Positions 1 to 8,537 of a stretch of DNA of 51,653 bases are shown one piece after another; the first letter of the stretch is position 1, and each line of letters opens with the position of its first letter. This DNA is from CAYLWW01 sp964387585 (GTDB lineage Bacteria > Pseudomonadota > Alphaproteobacteria > Rickettsiales > Midichloriaceae): the NCBI GenBank assembly GCA_964387585.1, contig CAYLWW010000001.1, forward strand, positions 1 through 51,653, written 5' to 3'. Below the pieces are notes generated by a model, which saw only the letters and a list, made by a program, of their open reading frames with translations, searched no databases and had not been told where the DNA came from. The translations under genes were made by a program, and so were the position numbers.

Positions 1-29
1 TAAATTTAAAACCTTATTTTATTCACGTC

Positions 30-112
30 TGAATTACAAGGTAATTTACTATATCTTTAAGGTTTTAGCAAGTTGCGGTTGCGTTGTCAAATTTCGCGGA
101 TTCGCTGACGCT
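30..112. repeat. Dispersed intergenic repeat, left-end copy
   Basis: Bases 30-54 (TGAATTACAAGG then TAATTTACTATAT) are inverted relative to 51574-51598. Bases 56-67 (TTTAAGGTTTTA) recur at 34071-34082. Bases 79-96 and 104-112 recur at 21317-21349. The element lies just beyond the mlaC stop. Confidence 0.7.
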
Positions 113-141
113 TACCTCTTTTTGTCTAACAATTATAAATG

Positions 142-789
142 CTAATTCGAGGTAACCTTGCTTTTTAAGATCTCTATTAATGCTTCGATACTTTCACGAG
201 CAATAATTGAGCTGAATTCTGACCTTTGTGTAGTCAATAGGCTTATGTTTTCGCCTATGATGTCAATTATTTTAATTTTTCCATCGCTATATTCTTTACA
301 CCTATATGAAACATTTAACTTATTATTACTACCAGAATTTGATACCATGCTGGTCATTACAATATACTGATTATTATCAAGAGCTTTCACCAAACTAATT
401 GTAAACTCTTGTCCATTATACTCTCTAAACTTAGATACATAAGATTGAGTTAGGTAATCTCGATATGCATTTAAATAATTGTATTGTTGCTCAGTGTTAA
501 GTTGTCTCCATACTCTTGCTAGTGCAAATTTAGCCATCCAATCTATATCTACTGTTGCTTGAAATAATTGCTTTAGCTTTTGTGCTTTTAGTGTTTCTAC
601 TTCATTACTGTTAATTATGTTTAAAACTAATTTGGCAGTATCATTTATGAAATTTTCTACAGATTTTATATCCGCCTTAGCAGAATTTATAGGTTGCATC
701 AGTGAGTAAAAAGTTACAGCAACGATGATAGTAATGAGTTTAAAAATTACTACTTTTCTCATATTAAATGAGATTGATAAAATTTGCAT
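142..789 (-). CDS. mlaC: MlaC/Ttg2D family phospholipid-binding periplasmic protein
   Basis: This is a periplasmic lipid shuttle of the Mla system, which carries phospholipid between the outer-membrane MlaA complex and the inner-membrane MlaFEDB transporter. The 215-aa product has an N-terminal hydrophobic signal segment (about residues 10-35, ending near SAKA). A typical MlaC body follows, with the family segment DWMAKFALARVWRQL and the following YLTQSYVSKFREYNGQ region. Length fits the family (about 200 aa). Two starts are possible: position 789, or the ATG at 762 giving MRKVVIFKL, a neater signal peptide; neither has a clear Shine-Dalgarno. It lies downstream of mlaA on the same strand, so the two probably form one transcript. 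The MlaE and MlaF partners are about 40 kb away in this window, and MlaD was not found. Confidence 0.85.
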   Translation of the reverse strand: MQILSISFNMRKVVIFKLITIIVAVTFYSLMQPINSAKADIKSVENFINDTAKLVLNIINSNEVETLKAQKLKQLFQATVDIDWMAKFALARVWRQLNTEQQYNYLNAYRDYLTQSYVSKFREYNGQEFTISLVKALDNNQYIVMTSMVSNSGSNNKLNVSYRCKEYSDGKIKIIDIIGENISLLTTQRSEFSSIIARESIEALIEILKSKVTSN

Positions 790-891
790 CGTTAGAAATT
801 TTTATTGATTTTTATTATTAATTAGATTTGTAAATTTTACAGCCTAGTATGTTTTTGCACAATCAATAATTTCAGCTTCCTTAAAATTTCT

Positions 892-1683
892 TCAATTTTG
901 ATCAGTTAGATTATTTATATGTTGTATATATAAACTACGTACCATAGCATATTCATCTAGAGATATTTCAGAAACATTTTGACTAAATCCTAGTAATTCT
1001 GATCTTTCCGAAATAAAGCTTAGTAATAATCTGTAATATACAATTTTAGCGTGATTATTATGTGATAAAGATATATTGATTGGATCTATTTCAAAATCAA
1101 TATATATCCCTGTTGCTTCTCTAATAGTGCTTGGTCCTAGAAATGGTAGCACTAAGTATGGTCCTGCTTCAATTCCATAATAAGACATTGTGCTACTCAA
1201 TTTTAAAGGTTTGCTATATATTTTATTTTTACCGGCAACATCGTATAGCCCTAATATACCGAAGGTTGAATTTATTATAAACCTTGAAGTTGATAAGAAA
1301 AAATTTCTTAGATTTCCTTGTAATAAACTATTAAGTGCATAACTTGGTTCACATAAATTATTTAAAAAGTTTTTAACTCCTTTCCTATGTGAAGGGTTTG
1401 GTAATATATTAAGATATGTTTTAGCTATAGGTTTAAGGATCAATTTGTCAATACCACTATTAAACTTGAAAATTGTTCTGTTAAACTTTTCAAATGGATC
1501 GTATACTATGCTGTTATAATTTGTTAATTCGGTGATTTCCCAGTCTTCTTCATTGTTATTGAGATCTTTTCCTTCAATTTCAGTAGAGGTAGCATTGCTG
1601 CTAGCAATAGCCTGATTATCTATCACGCTATATAAAGTACTAATTAAGAAAATAATTAATATTTTACAAAAGAAATTCATCAC
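892..1683 (-). CDS. mlaA: MlaA (VacJ) family outer-membrane lipid asymmetry protein
   Basis: The 263-aa product belongs to the MlaA/VacJ family, which removes misplaced phospholipid from the outer leaflet of the outer membrane and hands it to MlaC. Family signatures are YDPFEKFNRTIFKFN near residue 60, the LPNPSHRKGVKNFLNNL region, FIINSTFGILGLYDVA, and YGIEAGPYLVLPFLGPST. An N-terminal hydrophobic segment (residues 3-20) looks like a signal peptide. No lipobox cysteine follows it, although many MlaA proteins are lipoproteins; the only early Cys is residue 6, inside the hydrophobic stretch. The gene is 102 bases upstream of mlaC and downstream of bamD, all on the minus strand, giving an outer-membrane maintenance cluster. 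Confidence 0.9.
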   Translation of the reverse strand: MMNFFCKILIIFLISTLYSVIDNQAIASSNATSTEIEGKDLNNNEEDWEITELTNYNSIVYDPFEKFNRTIFKFNSGIDKLILKPIAKTYLNILPNPSHRKGVKNFLNNLCEPSYALNSLLQGNLRNFFLSTSRFIINSTFGILGLYDVAGKNKIYSKPLKLSSTMSYYGIEAGPYLVLPFLGPSTIREATGIYIDFEIDPINISLSHNNHAKIVYYRLLLSFISERSELLGFSQNVSEISLDEYAMVRSLYIQHINNLTDQN

Positions 1684-1800
1684 TTTTATAGCTTAATTAA
1701 AGTGTTTTTAAACATAAAGTTAAAAATATTGATAAAAAATCTTATTTTAATTAAAAAGCTTTCTTAGTGAAAAATTGACTTAAGTTTTAATTAGTTAATT

Positions 1801-2583
1801 CTAATTAGAAATATCGCGTACTTTATCTGTCCAATAATTATCAGGAAAATTATAAGTTAAAACTAAAGCATAAATTTTCGCTTGTGTTAATATTCCTAGC
1901 TGCCTATAAGAATATGCTAATCTGTATAATGCTTCTGGTATAAACATACTAGTATCGTATAAATCTATTACGGTTTTAAAACGTACTATAGCGGCTATGT
2001 TATTGCCTGCTTTAGAATAAAACCTACCTATCGACATTTCCTTAGCAGCTAAGGCGTTAAAGACATAATCCAATTTCCATTTAGCATCTTTACTATAAGC
2101 AGAATGAGGAAAGTATTCTATAACATTCAATAGCGATGTTTTTGCTTGTTCGGTAATTTTTTGATCACGTCCAATATCAACCATCTGATCATAGTAGCAT
2201 AATGCTTTTAAATAGTACATATATTCGCTATATTTATGTTTAGGATAGCTTTGGTTAAAACTATCTATCACATCTATAGATTCATCGAATTTCTCTTGCT
2301 TATAATATCCGTATGCTTTCATAACTTGTGCGTTAGGAACTAAGCTAGAATAAGGATGCGATTGTTCTAATGCATTAAATTTCGCTATTGCTTCTGGTCG
2401 ATCTTTTTTTATTTCTTCTATTCCTAGTTGATAAAGTTTTATATCGCTTAATGATAATAACTTATTATCATTATCAGTATTATTACTTTTACAGCTAGTT
2501 AATATAATTATACTTAAGAATATGAGCAAAAACTTTAGTGTTATTGTTTTGCTGTTAAGAGATATTTTTCTATAAATTTGCAT
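1801..2583 (-). CDS. bamD: Outer membrane assembly lipoprotein BamD
   Basis: BamD is the essential lipoprotein of the BAM complex, which folds beta-barrel proteins into the outer membrane. The 260-aa product has a signal peptide ending in a lipobox (IIILTSCKSN, Cys near residue 31). TPR-like helical repeats typical of BamD follow (YQLGIEEIKKDRPEAIAKFNALEQSHPYSS is split here as YQLGIEEIK and ALEQSHPYS; then YGYYKQEKFDESIDVID and LNVIEYFPHSAYSKDA). Length matches the family. It lies between sdhB and mlaA on the minus strand. A long hairpin sits in the 167-base gap between sdhB and this gene, so bamD may have its own promoter. Confidence 0.92.
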   Translation of the reverse strand: MQIYRKISLNSKTITLKFLLIFLSIIILTSCKSNNTDNDNKLLSLSDIKLYQLGIEEIKKDRPEAIAKFNALEQSHPYSSLVPNAQVMKAYGYYKQEKFDESIDVIDSFNQSYPKHKYSEYMYYLKALCYYDQMVDIGRDQKITEQAKTSLLNVIEYFPHSAYSKDAKWKLDYVFNALAAKEMSIGRFYSKAGNNIAAIVRFKTVIDLYDTSMFIPEALYRLAYSYRQLGILTQAKIYALVLTYNFPDNYWTDKVRDISN

Positions 2584-2672
2584 TTAAATTTTAATATATT
2601 GCTTTTATACATTATAAGGTTCTTTTTAGTACCTTAATTAGGTGATGTGTAATTATCATTTTAATAACTAGC

Positions 2673-2715
2673 ATAATATATGTTAGTCAGAATAGTTTTA
2701 GCTAACATATATTAT
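2673..2715. repeat. Long AT-rich inverted repeat between sdhB and bamD
   Basis: Two perfect 14-base arms (2673-2686 and 2702-2715) are separated by 15 bases. The hairpin starts about 35 bases beyond the sdhB stop. No clean T-run follows on the minus strand, so it is a hairpin of uncertain role: terminator, mRNA 3' stabiliser or repeat. The motif GCTAACAT in its arm recurs twice in another hairpin at 2759-2785, which covers the last codons of sdhB. Confidence 0.6.
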
Positions 2716-2750
2716 AGCAAGAGGTGATATAAGTAATATCTTTATTTTAA

Positions 2751-3530
2751 TTATCTGTTAGCTAACATATGTTTCATGTTAGCTATTGCTTTAGATGGGT
2801 CTAAACCTTTAGGGCAAGTTTTAGAACAATTCATTATAGTATGACATCGATAAAGCTTAAATTTATCTTCAAGATAATCAAGTCTTTCTTCTTGGGCATT
2901 ATCTCTAGTGTCAATTATCCATCTATAAGCTTGCAGTAATACTGCTGGGCCAAGGAATTTATCCCCATTCCACCAGTAACTAGGGCAAGAAGTTGAACAG
3001 CATGCACAAAGGATACACTCATATACCCCATCTAACTTTTTTCTATCTTTTTCTAACTGTAATTGCTCATTATTGGGGTCACTATTTGGTTCAGCTTTAA
3101 GCCAAGGCTCTATTGAGGCAAGTTGTTTATAGAAATCTGTTAAGTCGCTTACCAAATCCTTTACAACTGGCATATGAGGTAGTGGGTATATTTTTATTTC
3201 TCCTTTAATATCAGATATGTGTTTAGTGCACGCAAGTGTATTAGTTCCATCTATATTCATAGCACAGCTGCCGCACACTCCTTCTCTGCATGATCGGCGA
3301 AAAGTTAAAGTAGAGTCTACATCGTCCTTTATCTTTATTAAAGCATCCAATATCATATGACCGCATTTAGATGAATCAAGGTGATAAGTATCCAACCTCG
3401 GATTCTCTCCTGATTCTGGGTTATAACGATATATCTTGAACGTAATAACATTATTGTTACTACTGTCGTTTTCTTTATATTCCTTACCTGGAATTACCCT
3501 AGAGTCAGCAGGTAATAAAAATTGTACCAT
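2751..3530 (-). CDS. sdhB: Succinate dehydrogenase iron-sulfur subunit
   Basis: SdhB is the Fe-S subunit of respiratory complex II, passing electrons from SdhA flavin to ubiquinone in the inner membrane. The plant-type 2Fe-2S cluster motif is CREGVCGSCAMNIDGTNTLAC. The 4Fe-4S and 3Fe-4S clusters are held by CILCACCSTSCPSYWW and CHTIMNCSKTCPKGLDP. The start chosen is the ATG at 3530 (MVQFLLPADSRV), which matches the family N-terminus. An upstream TTG at 3563 would add 11 basic residues and is less likely. SdhA, which normally precedes sdhB, is not next to it here: rodA is upstream. A 20-base palindrome at 3615-3634 lies about 85 bases upstream of the start. Confidence 0.95.
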   Translation of the reverse strand: MVQFLLPADSRVIPGKEYKENDSSNNNVITFKIYRYNPESGENPRLDTYHLDSSKCGHMILDALIKIKDDVDSTLTFRRSCREGVCGSCAMNIDGTNTLACTKHISDIKGEIKIYPLPHMPVVKDLVSDLTDFYKQLASIEPWLKAEPNSDPNNEQLQLEKDRKKLDGVYECILCACCSTSCPSYWWNGDKFLGPAVLLQAYRWIIDTRDNAQEERLDYLEDKFKLYRCHTIMNCSKTCPKGLDPSKAIANMKHMLANR

Positions 3531-3614
3531 TTTTTTACTATGTCTATATTTTTTATATGGCAAATATATAATTTAAACAGCAGAGCGATATAAGTCAACT
3601 AGTGATAATAAATC

Positions 3615-3634
3615 AATTAAATAATTATTTAATT
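3615..3634. promoter_or_regulatory. 20-base perfect palindrome upstream of sdhB
   Basis: The sequence AATTAAATAATTATTTAATT is a perfect palindrome between the end of rodA (3691) and the start of sdhB (3530). It could be an operator or a hairpin after rodA. Palindromes arise easily in such AT-rich DNA, so the assignment is weak. Confidence 0.25.
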
Positions 3635-3690
3635 ATTCAGCTAATTGTAAGAAAAATTATTAAAGTTTTATACACTCAATAATTTATAAT

Positions 3691-4827
3691 TTACTTCCTA
3701 ATTATTACTTTGCTATAAGTGATAACATTCATTACCAATCCTATACATATTAAGCAAGCGCTTAAGTTTGATCCTCCATATGACAATAATGGCATAGGTG
3801 TACCAACTATGGGTATCATTCCTGAAATCATAGCTAAGTTTATTAAGACATGGGTAAATATCATACTTCCTACTCCTACCGATATCAATCTGCCATAATG
3901 GTTATTAGATCTTAAAGCTGCAATATAACATAATGATATTAACACCATATATAAAGTAAGCATTAAAATTACTCCTAAAAACCCCAATTCCTCGGATAAT
4001 ATAGAAAAAATAAAATCTGTATGCTTTTCTGGTAAGAAATTTAACTGACTTTGACTCCCAGAAAATAAACCTTTACCATAGATTTTTCCTGATCCTATAG
4101 CAATTTTAGATTGCATCACGTTATATCCTGAACCTAAAATATCCGTTTCTGGATTCAAAAAAGTTAATACACGTTTTTTTTGATAATCATGTAATAAATA
4201 AATCCAAAACAATGGTAAAGATAAAATTGCTATACTCAGCACTGTTATAAATTTCCATAAGCGTACTCCTACAGCAAATAATATGCATCCAGTAATCAAT
4301 ATAATAATCATAGAGGTACCTAGATTTGGCTGTTTTAGTATTAAAGCAGTAGGAAGCATTAGGATTATTAAAGGTGGTAAAATAGCACTTATTTTGGGTA
4401 TATCGTAGTAAGATAACTGGTGAAAGTAACGTGATAAAGCTAATATTATAGCTACTTTCATTAATTCTGATGGTTGCAAATTAATATTACCTATATGTAC
4501 CCAACGCTGGGCACCCATTGCGCTATGTCCAAATAATTCAGTTAATAATAAAAGTAATAAGCAAACTATATAAATATTATATGATTGCTTATAAATAAAT
4601 TTAATATGGATATTGTTAATGATTAACGCTACGGAAACAAAAATGATAAATGTAATAAATTGCTTTAAGCACCACGGATGAATATTACTCCCCGCTGCTG
4701 AGTATAGTAGAATACACCCTATTAATACAATGAAGGTCGTAACTAGCAAAGTTATAACTGCTAATTTAGTTATTTTTTTATCATTATTTATATTATATAG
4801 ATCACTCATTTTGCTTTGCGTTTGCAT
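3691..4827 (-). CDS. rodA: Rod-shape determining protein RodA (SEDS glycosyltransferase)
   Basis: This is a SEDS-family peptidoglycan polymerase of the elongation machinery, working in the inner membrane with a class B PBP. The 378-aa product has about ten hydrophobic segments. RodA-type signatures are GAQRWVHIGNINLQPSELMK near residue 105, KQPNLGTSMII, the LNPETDILGSGYNVMQSKIA loop, LPEKHTDFIFSILSEELGF, and the C-terminal GTPMPLLSYGGSNL. The loop sequence favours RodA over FtsW. The start is the ATG at 4827; a second Met lies six codons in. Together with murE, alr and ampG elsewhere in the window it suggests that the organism makes and recycles peptidoglycan. Confidence 0.93.
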   Translation of the reverse strand: MQTQSKMSDLYNINNDKKITKLAVITLLVTTFIVLIGCILLYSAAGSNIHPWCLKQFITFIIFVSVALIINNIHIKFIYKQSYNIYIVCLLLLLLTELFGHSAMGAQRWVHIGNINLQPSELMKVAIILALSRYFHQLSYYDIPKISAILPPLIILMLPTALILKQPNLGTSMIIILITGCILFAVGVRLWKFITVLSIAILSLPLFWIYLLHDYQKKRVLTFLNPETDILGSGYNVMQSKIAIGSGKIYGKGLFSGSQSQLNFLPEKHTDFIFSILSEELGFLGVILMLTLYMVLISLCYIAALRSNNHYGRLISVGVGSMIFTHVLINLAMISGMIPIVGTPMPLLSYGGSNLSACLICIGLVMNVITYSKVIIRK

Positions 4828-4882
4828 ATTTTCTTTCTAACATATCACTGTCATTTTTGTAAAATATTTTGACTGAAGTTTT

Positions 4883-4898
4883 TCCGTCTGAAGACGGA
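4883..4898. repeat. Small stem-loop between rodA and the surface-protein gene
   Basis: Six-base GC-rich arms (TCCGTC and GACGGA) flank a TGAA loop. The stem lies about 50 bases past the stop of the 983-aa gene. On the minus strand no T-run follows, so it is at best a weak terminator for that gene. Confidence 0.4.
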
Positions 4899-4948
4899 GG
4901 TTTTAAAGCATTTAAATGGACAATAAATCTCATTGTAATGAAGTTTGA

Positions 4949-7900
4949 TTATTCATGACTAAAATTCAGGTCATAGGCCTTAGTTACCCTACCATCTTCC
5001 CAGTGTAATTCTGCTGTATTTAGCACCCCATATTCTTCTCTCATAATCCCATGTACTGGTTCTTGTATACTAAAATCTATGTAGCCAAATCCAGCTTCTT
5101 GTAAGCTAGTCAACTCACCTGCTTCACTAACTCCGTTTTGATTCTTATCTTGCCAGAGATAGAACTTACTGAATTCTGTATCTTGCTTGTCGAATCTTTG
5201 ATCTTTATTACTATCAAACGCACATAACATAGCTTCAAAGTCTGTCTTAGCTTCTTTACACCAACTTGTAAGCACTATTTTGCTTGCATAATCTACCATG
5301 TTGCTGTCATCATAATCATATGCTAGTATTGCATCTTTGCTGCCTATCCATGAGGTTTTTTGAGGAGTGCCACTATTGCTGTAATCAAAGCTAACTTTTG
5401 AGCTCAAATATAGAATTAATTCTATCTCTCTACCTTCTGTTAGAGCGATACCCACAGGCGAACTCTTATTAGGGGCAAAACAACATAATTCAAGCTTCTT
5501 AAGTATTATTCCTCCTACAACTGTAGCAATCACAGGTATACCTAAACCTAGAGTTAATTGAAACCATAGTTTGCCGGTGACATCATTATCATTTATAGTA
5601 ATTTCAGCATTAGAAGCTGGAGCACTTACCATAATCCCAACGGTACACTGGTTACTTTCTAAATTCTGAATATCAACTGCACTATAGGCTAGATTATCGT
5701 TGATGGCGGTATTACATGCGGTATAGAGCAACTCACCTATATCGTATAATTTACTTAAAATTGCAGCTTTACTACTTATATCAAGAACGCTACCACATTT
5801 AGGTAGGTTATATAGCTTTATTTTTAGATTACTGGAAGAATTTTCCTTATCATTAATCTTGCTTTGAAAATCTATTATAGCGCTAGAACCAGTGTTGCTT
5901 AATAGGAAAAAGTTAGTACAGCTTGGTGTAGTGTTAAATCCAGATTCTTGAGTAGTTGAAGTAGCGGTTTGGATTGGAGATGGTGCAGGATCGTTGATTG
6001 CAATCCCAACAGTACATTGGTTACTTTCAAGCAATTGTGTATCAAGTATAGTATAACTAAAACTATCAATTACAGGAGCATTACCAGCCCTATACTGCAG
6101 CTCATTTACAGCATAACCATTACCAACTACAGCTTCTTGGTTAGATTTGTTATATAATTTACCAGCTTTAGGAGTACTTTTGATTTTAACCTGTAACTTA
6201 TCATCGGTATCTTCATTATCACTCACCTTGTTGGTTAGATTAACTGTCACAGTACCGCTAGGGGTTACTGAAAATGTAGTATTACTACAACTAGGTGTAG
6301 TGTTAGCTGATACTACAGAACTTGTAATTATAATTTCTGTAGTACGGCTAGATTCTTGAGTAGTTGAAGTAGAGGTTTGGATTGGAGATGGGGCAGGATC
6401 GTTGATTGCAATCCCAACAGTATATTGGTTACTTTCTGCATTATTAGTATCAACAACAGTATATGTAAAGCTATCAGATGTAGCCGTTGTGGATGTTTCT
6501 TTATATACTAATTCGCTTACAGTATAAATACTATCTATCGCAACCTCACTACCTTTTTTGTCGTATAACTTACCAGCAATAGGTAGTGTTTTGATCTTGA
6601 TCTTCAGTGCATTAATAGAATCTTCTTGATCACTAACAACACTGGCAAAATTAACACCAGCTTGGCCTCCTGATGCAACTGATAAGGCAAGAGCTCCACT
6701 AGTCGGTGCTGTGTTTGGCGGCAATATAGGCGTGCCTTGATCAACAGTGTTGCCACTTGAATCATATCTTTGCGCATATATACCCCAACCATCACTATCT
6801 TGTCCATTACTTTGCCAAGTAATAATAAATCCTCCATTACTTAAAGACTCTACACTCGAAAAAATTTGATCGCCTGTAGTATAAGTATTTACTCTAAACT
6901 CAGAACCTGCAGTATTGCCATTAGCATCATATCTTTGTGCATATATTCCATAACCACTGCCATCTTGTCCATTACTTTGCCAAGTAATAATAAATTCGCC
7001 ATTATTTAAACTACTAACAAACGGAGTGGTTTGTTCATCATTGGTATAAGTATTTACCTGAAATTCGCCCATTATCTTTATGCCATTTTTATCATACCTT
7101 TGAGCAAAAATACCTCCTTTAGAGCCATCCTGAGCATTCTGTTGTGTCCAAACCGCAACGAAACCTCCATCTTGAAGTGCAGCTACAGATAAAAGATCTT
7201 TACGCCCACTAGGAAAACTACTAACTTGGAATTTACTTCCTATTGTACTTCCAACACTATTAAACATTTGCCCATAAATGTATCCAGGCTCTGTTATGGT
7301 GTTATAAGCTCGGTTTGAAGGCCATATTACTACAAAATTTCCATCTTTAAGAGTCGATATTCTAATATAACCAGGATAATTGGGTTGATCGTTTATAGAA
7401 ATTTGAGTACCTAATGGATTAATATTTTTTTCATATCGTTGCACCGAGAACAAACCACACAAAGTAGGAGTGCAGGCTAATGGTTGCGTTAATACGAAAC
7501 TTTGCTCATCTAATTTACTTATACTTACATACGAGTTAATTCCATCTGCAACTTTTACTTCACTTCCTATTGCGGTACTATTTGGAGTAAAAGCTTGAGC
7601 ATAAGCCACCCATCGATTAGACACATCCCTATCCTCAGCCGTATAAGTAATGACGAAGCTATTATCACTAAAACTTATCCCAGAGCTAGTCGATTGCGAT
7701 TTCAGTGTATAATTATTCACTCTAAACTCAGAACCTTCAGTATTGCCATTAGCATCATATTTTTGAGCATATATTCCATAACCACTGCCATCTTGTCCAT
7801 TACTACTCCAAGTGATAATAAATTCGCCATTAATTAAAGCTATTATTCTTGGCTTAATTTGATCATTTACAGTATAAGTATTTACTTTGAATTCAGACAT
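4949..7900 (-). CDS. Large surface-type protein: seven-repeat propeller, Cys-pair Ig/cadherin-like domains, TM and EF-hand-like tail
   Basis: The 983-aa product starts directly in a repeat, with no signal peptide. Residues 1-389 hold seven repeats of about 55 aa with the pattern EF-VNTYT...GGFIITW...GYGIYAQRYDANGN, common in large secreted RTX-type proteins and suggestive of a seven-bladed propeller. Three Ig/cadherin-like domains follow (about 400-505, 530-640 and 655-765). The second and third contain PSC near the start and NQCTVGI at the end; the first has neither Cys. A single transmembrane helix lies near 779-801, followed by KKLELCC. The tail of about 175 aa has an EF-hand-like stretch (DSNKDQRFDKQDTE, then DKNQNGVSEAGEL) seen in type I secreted proteins. 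Domain plan and juxtamembrane motif match the 1003-aa protein at 48549. Function is not known; adhesion or host contact is inference. Confidence 0.75.
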   Translation of the reverse strand: MSEFKVNTYTVNDQIKPRIIALINGEFIITWSSNGQDGSGYGIYAQKYDANGNTEGSEFRVNNYTLKSQSTSSGISFSDNSFVITYTAEDRDVSNRWVAYAQAFTPNSTAIGSEVKVADGINSYVSISKLDEQSFVLTQPLACTPTLCGLFSVQRYEKNINPLGTQISINDQPNYPGYIRISTLKDGNFVVIWPSNRAYNTITEPGYIYGQMFNSVGSTIGSKFQVSSFPSGRKDLLSVAALQDGGFVAVWTQQNAQDGSKGGIFAQRYDKNGIKIMGEFQVNTYTNDEQTTPFVSSLNNGEFIITWQSNGQDGSGYGIYAQRYDANGNTAGSEFRVNTYTTGDQIFSSVESLSNGGFIITWQSNGQDSDGWGIYAQRYDSSGNTVDQGTPILPPNTAPTSGALALSVASGGQAGVNFASVVSDQEDSINALKIKIKTLPIAGKLYDKKGSEVAIDSIYTVSELVYKETSTTATSDSFTYTVVDTNNAESNQYTVGIAINDPAPSPIQTSTSTTQESSRTTEIIITSSVVSANTTPSCSNTTFSVTPSGTVTVNLTNKVSDNEDTDDKLQVKIKSTPKAGKLYNKSNQEAVVGNGYAVNELQYRAGNAPVIDSFSYTILDTQLLESNQCTVGIAINDPAPSPIQTATSTTQESGFNTTPSCTNFFLLSNTGSSAIIDFQSKINDKENSSSNLKIKLYNLPKCGSVLDISSKAAILSKLYDIGELLYTACNTAINDNLAYSAVDIQNLESNQCTVGIMVSAPASNAEITINDNDVTGKLWFQLTLGLGIPVIATVVGGIILKKLELCCFAPNKSSPVGIALTEGREIELILYLSSKVSFDYSNSGTPQKTSWIGSKDAILAYDYDDSNMVDYASKIVLTSWCKEAKTDFEAMLCAFDSNKDQRFDKQDTEFSKFYLWQDKNQNGVSEAGELTSLQEAGFGYIDFSIQEPVHGIMREEYGVLNTAELHWEDGRVTKAYDLNFSHE

Positions 7901-8063
7901 TTTACACTTTTTATCAAAATATTTTTTTATTTCACCTTACCTTACAAAAAATAAGTCATGTGAGGAAGTCTTATCGCTTCAAGCTTATACAACTTTAGAT
8001 TGAAAAATCAACAATGGGTTGAATTTATATAATAAAAACTACTATATTAAATTAAGTTGAGAT

Positions 8064-8519
8064 TTACGATTTCGAAAAAAAAGTAATAGATTGCGTAAAT
8101 CTGCTAAGTGTGATTTCATCTCCCCCGACATTTTTATTATCAAAAGCTCTAGCTTTAACTCTCCACTGTCCTCCACCAGAATAATCTGTATATTTACCAG
8201 ATATTTGCTCTTCAAATACTACCACAAAACCCCCATTGCTTAAGGGAATAATTTGATGAAACGTATATGGATGAGTGCTAAGCATATGGTTTACTGTGGT
8301 GGTAGTATTAATTATAAATTCATCAGTATTTAAACCACCATCAATATTATATTTTTTCCCCCAAACACTCCACGCAGAGTTAACTTTTGCTTTGCTTGCC
8401 CAGACCGTTACAAAGCTACCATCTGATAAGCTTGCTGTAGAAGCACCCGCTTGCTCATTTTGTGTATAGGTGTTAACTCGAAACTCATCACCTACTTTTG
8501 TCATTGTAATATTATTCAT
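8064..8519 (-). CDS. Short paralogous fragment of the seven-repeat surface protein
   Basis: The 151-aa product holds about two and a half copies of the same repeat that begins the 983-aa protein, including GDEFRVNTYTQNEQ, LSDGSFVTVWAS and LSNGGFVVVFEE. It has no signal peptide, transmembrane segment or Cys-pair domain, and stops abruptly after a short unrelated-looking end (FTQSITFFSKS). It lies 163 bases upstream of the 983-aa gene on the same strand. The likeliest reading is a truncated tandem duplicate, perhaps no longer functional; a free-standing small propeller subunit is possible. Start at 8519 (ATG) or 8504 (second Met). Confidence 0.6.
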   Translation of the reverse strand: MNNITMTKVGDEFRVNTYTQNEQAGASTASLSDGSFVTVWASKAKVNSAWSVWGKKYNIDGGLNTDEFIINTTTTVNHMLSTHPYTFHQIIPLSNGGFVVVFEEQISGKYTDYSGGGQWRVKARAFDNKNVGGDEITLSRFTQSITFFSKS

Positions 8520-8537
8520 ACTTATTTTTAATAACCT

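Noticed and set aside
6604..6837. 77-codon minus-strand frame inside the 983-aa gene
   Set aside because: It is another frame of a repeat-rich gene, with no ribosome site or recognisable product.
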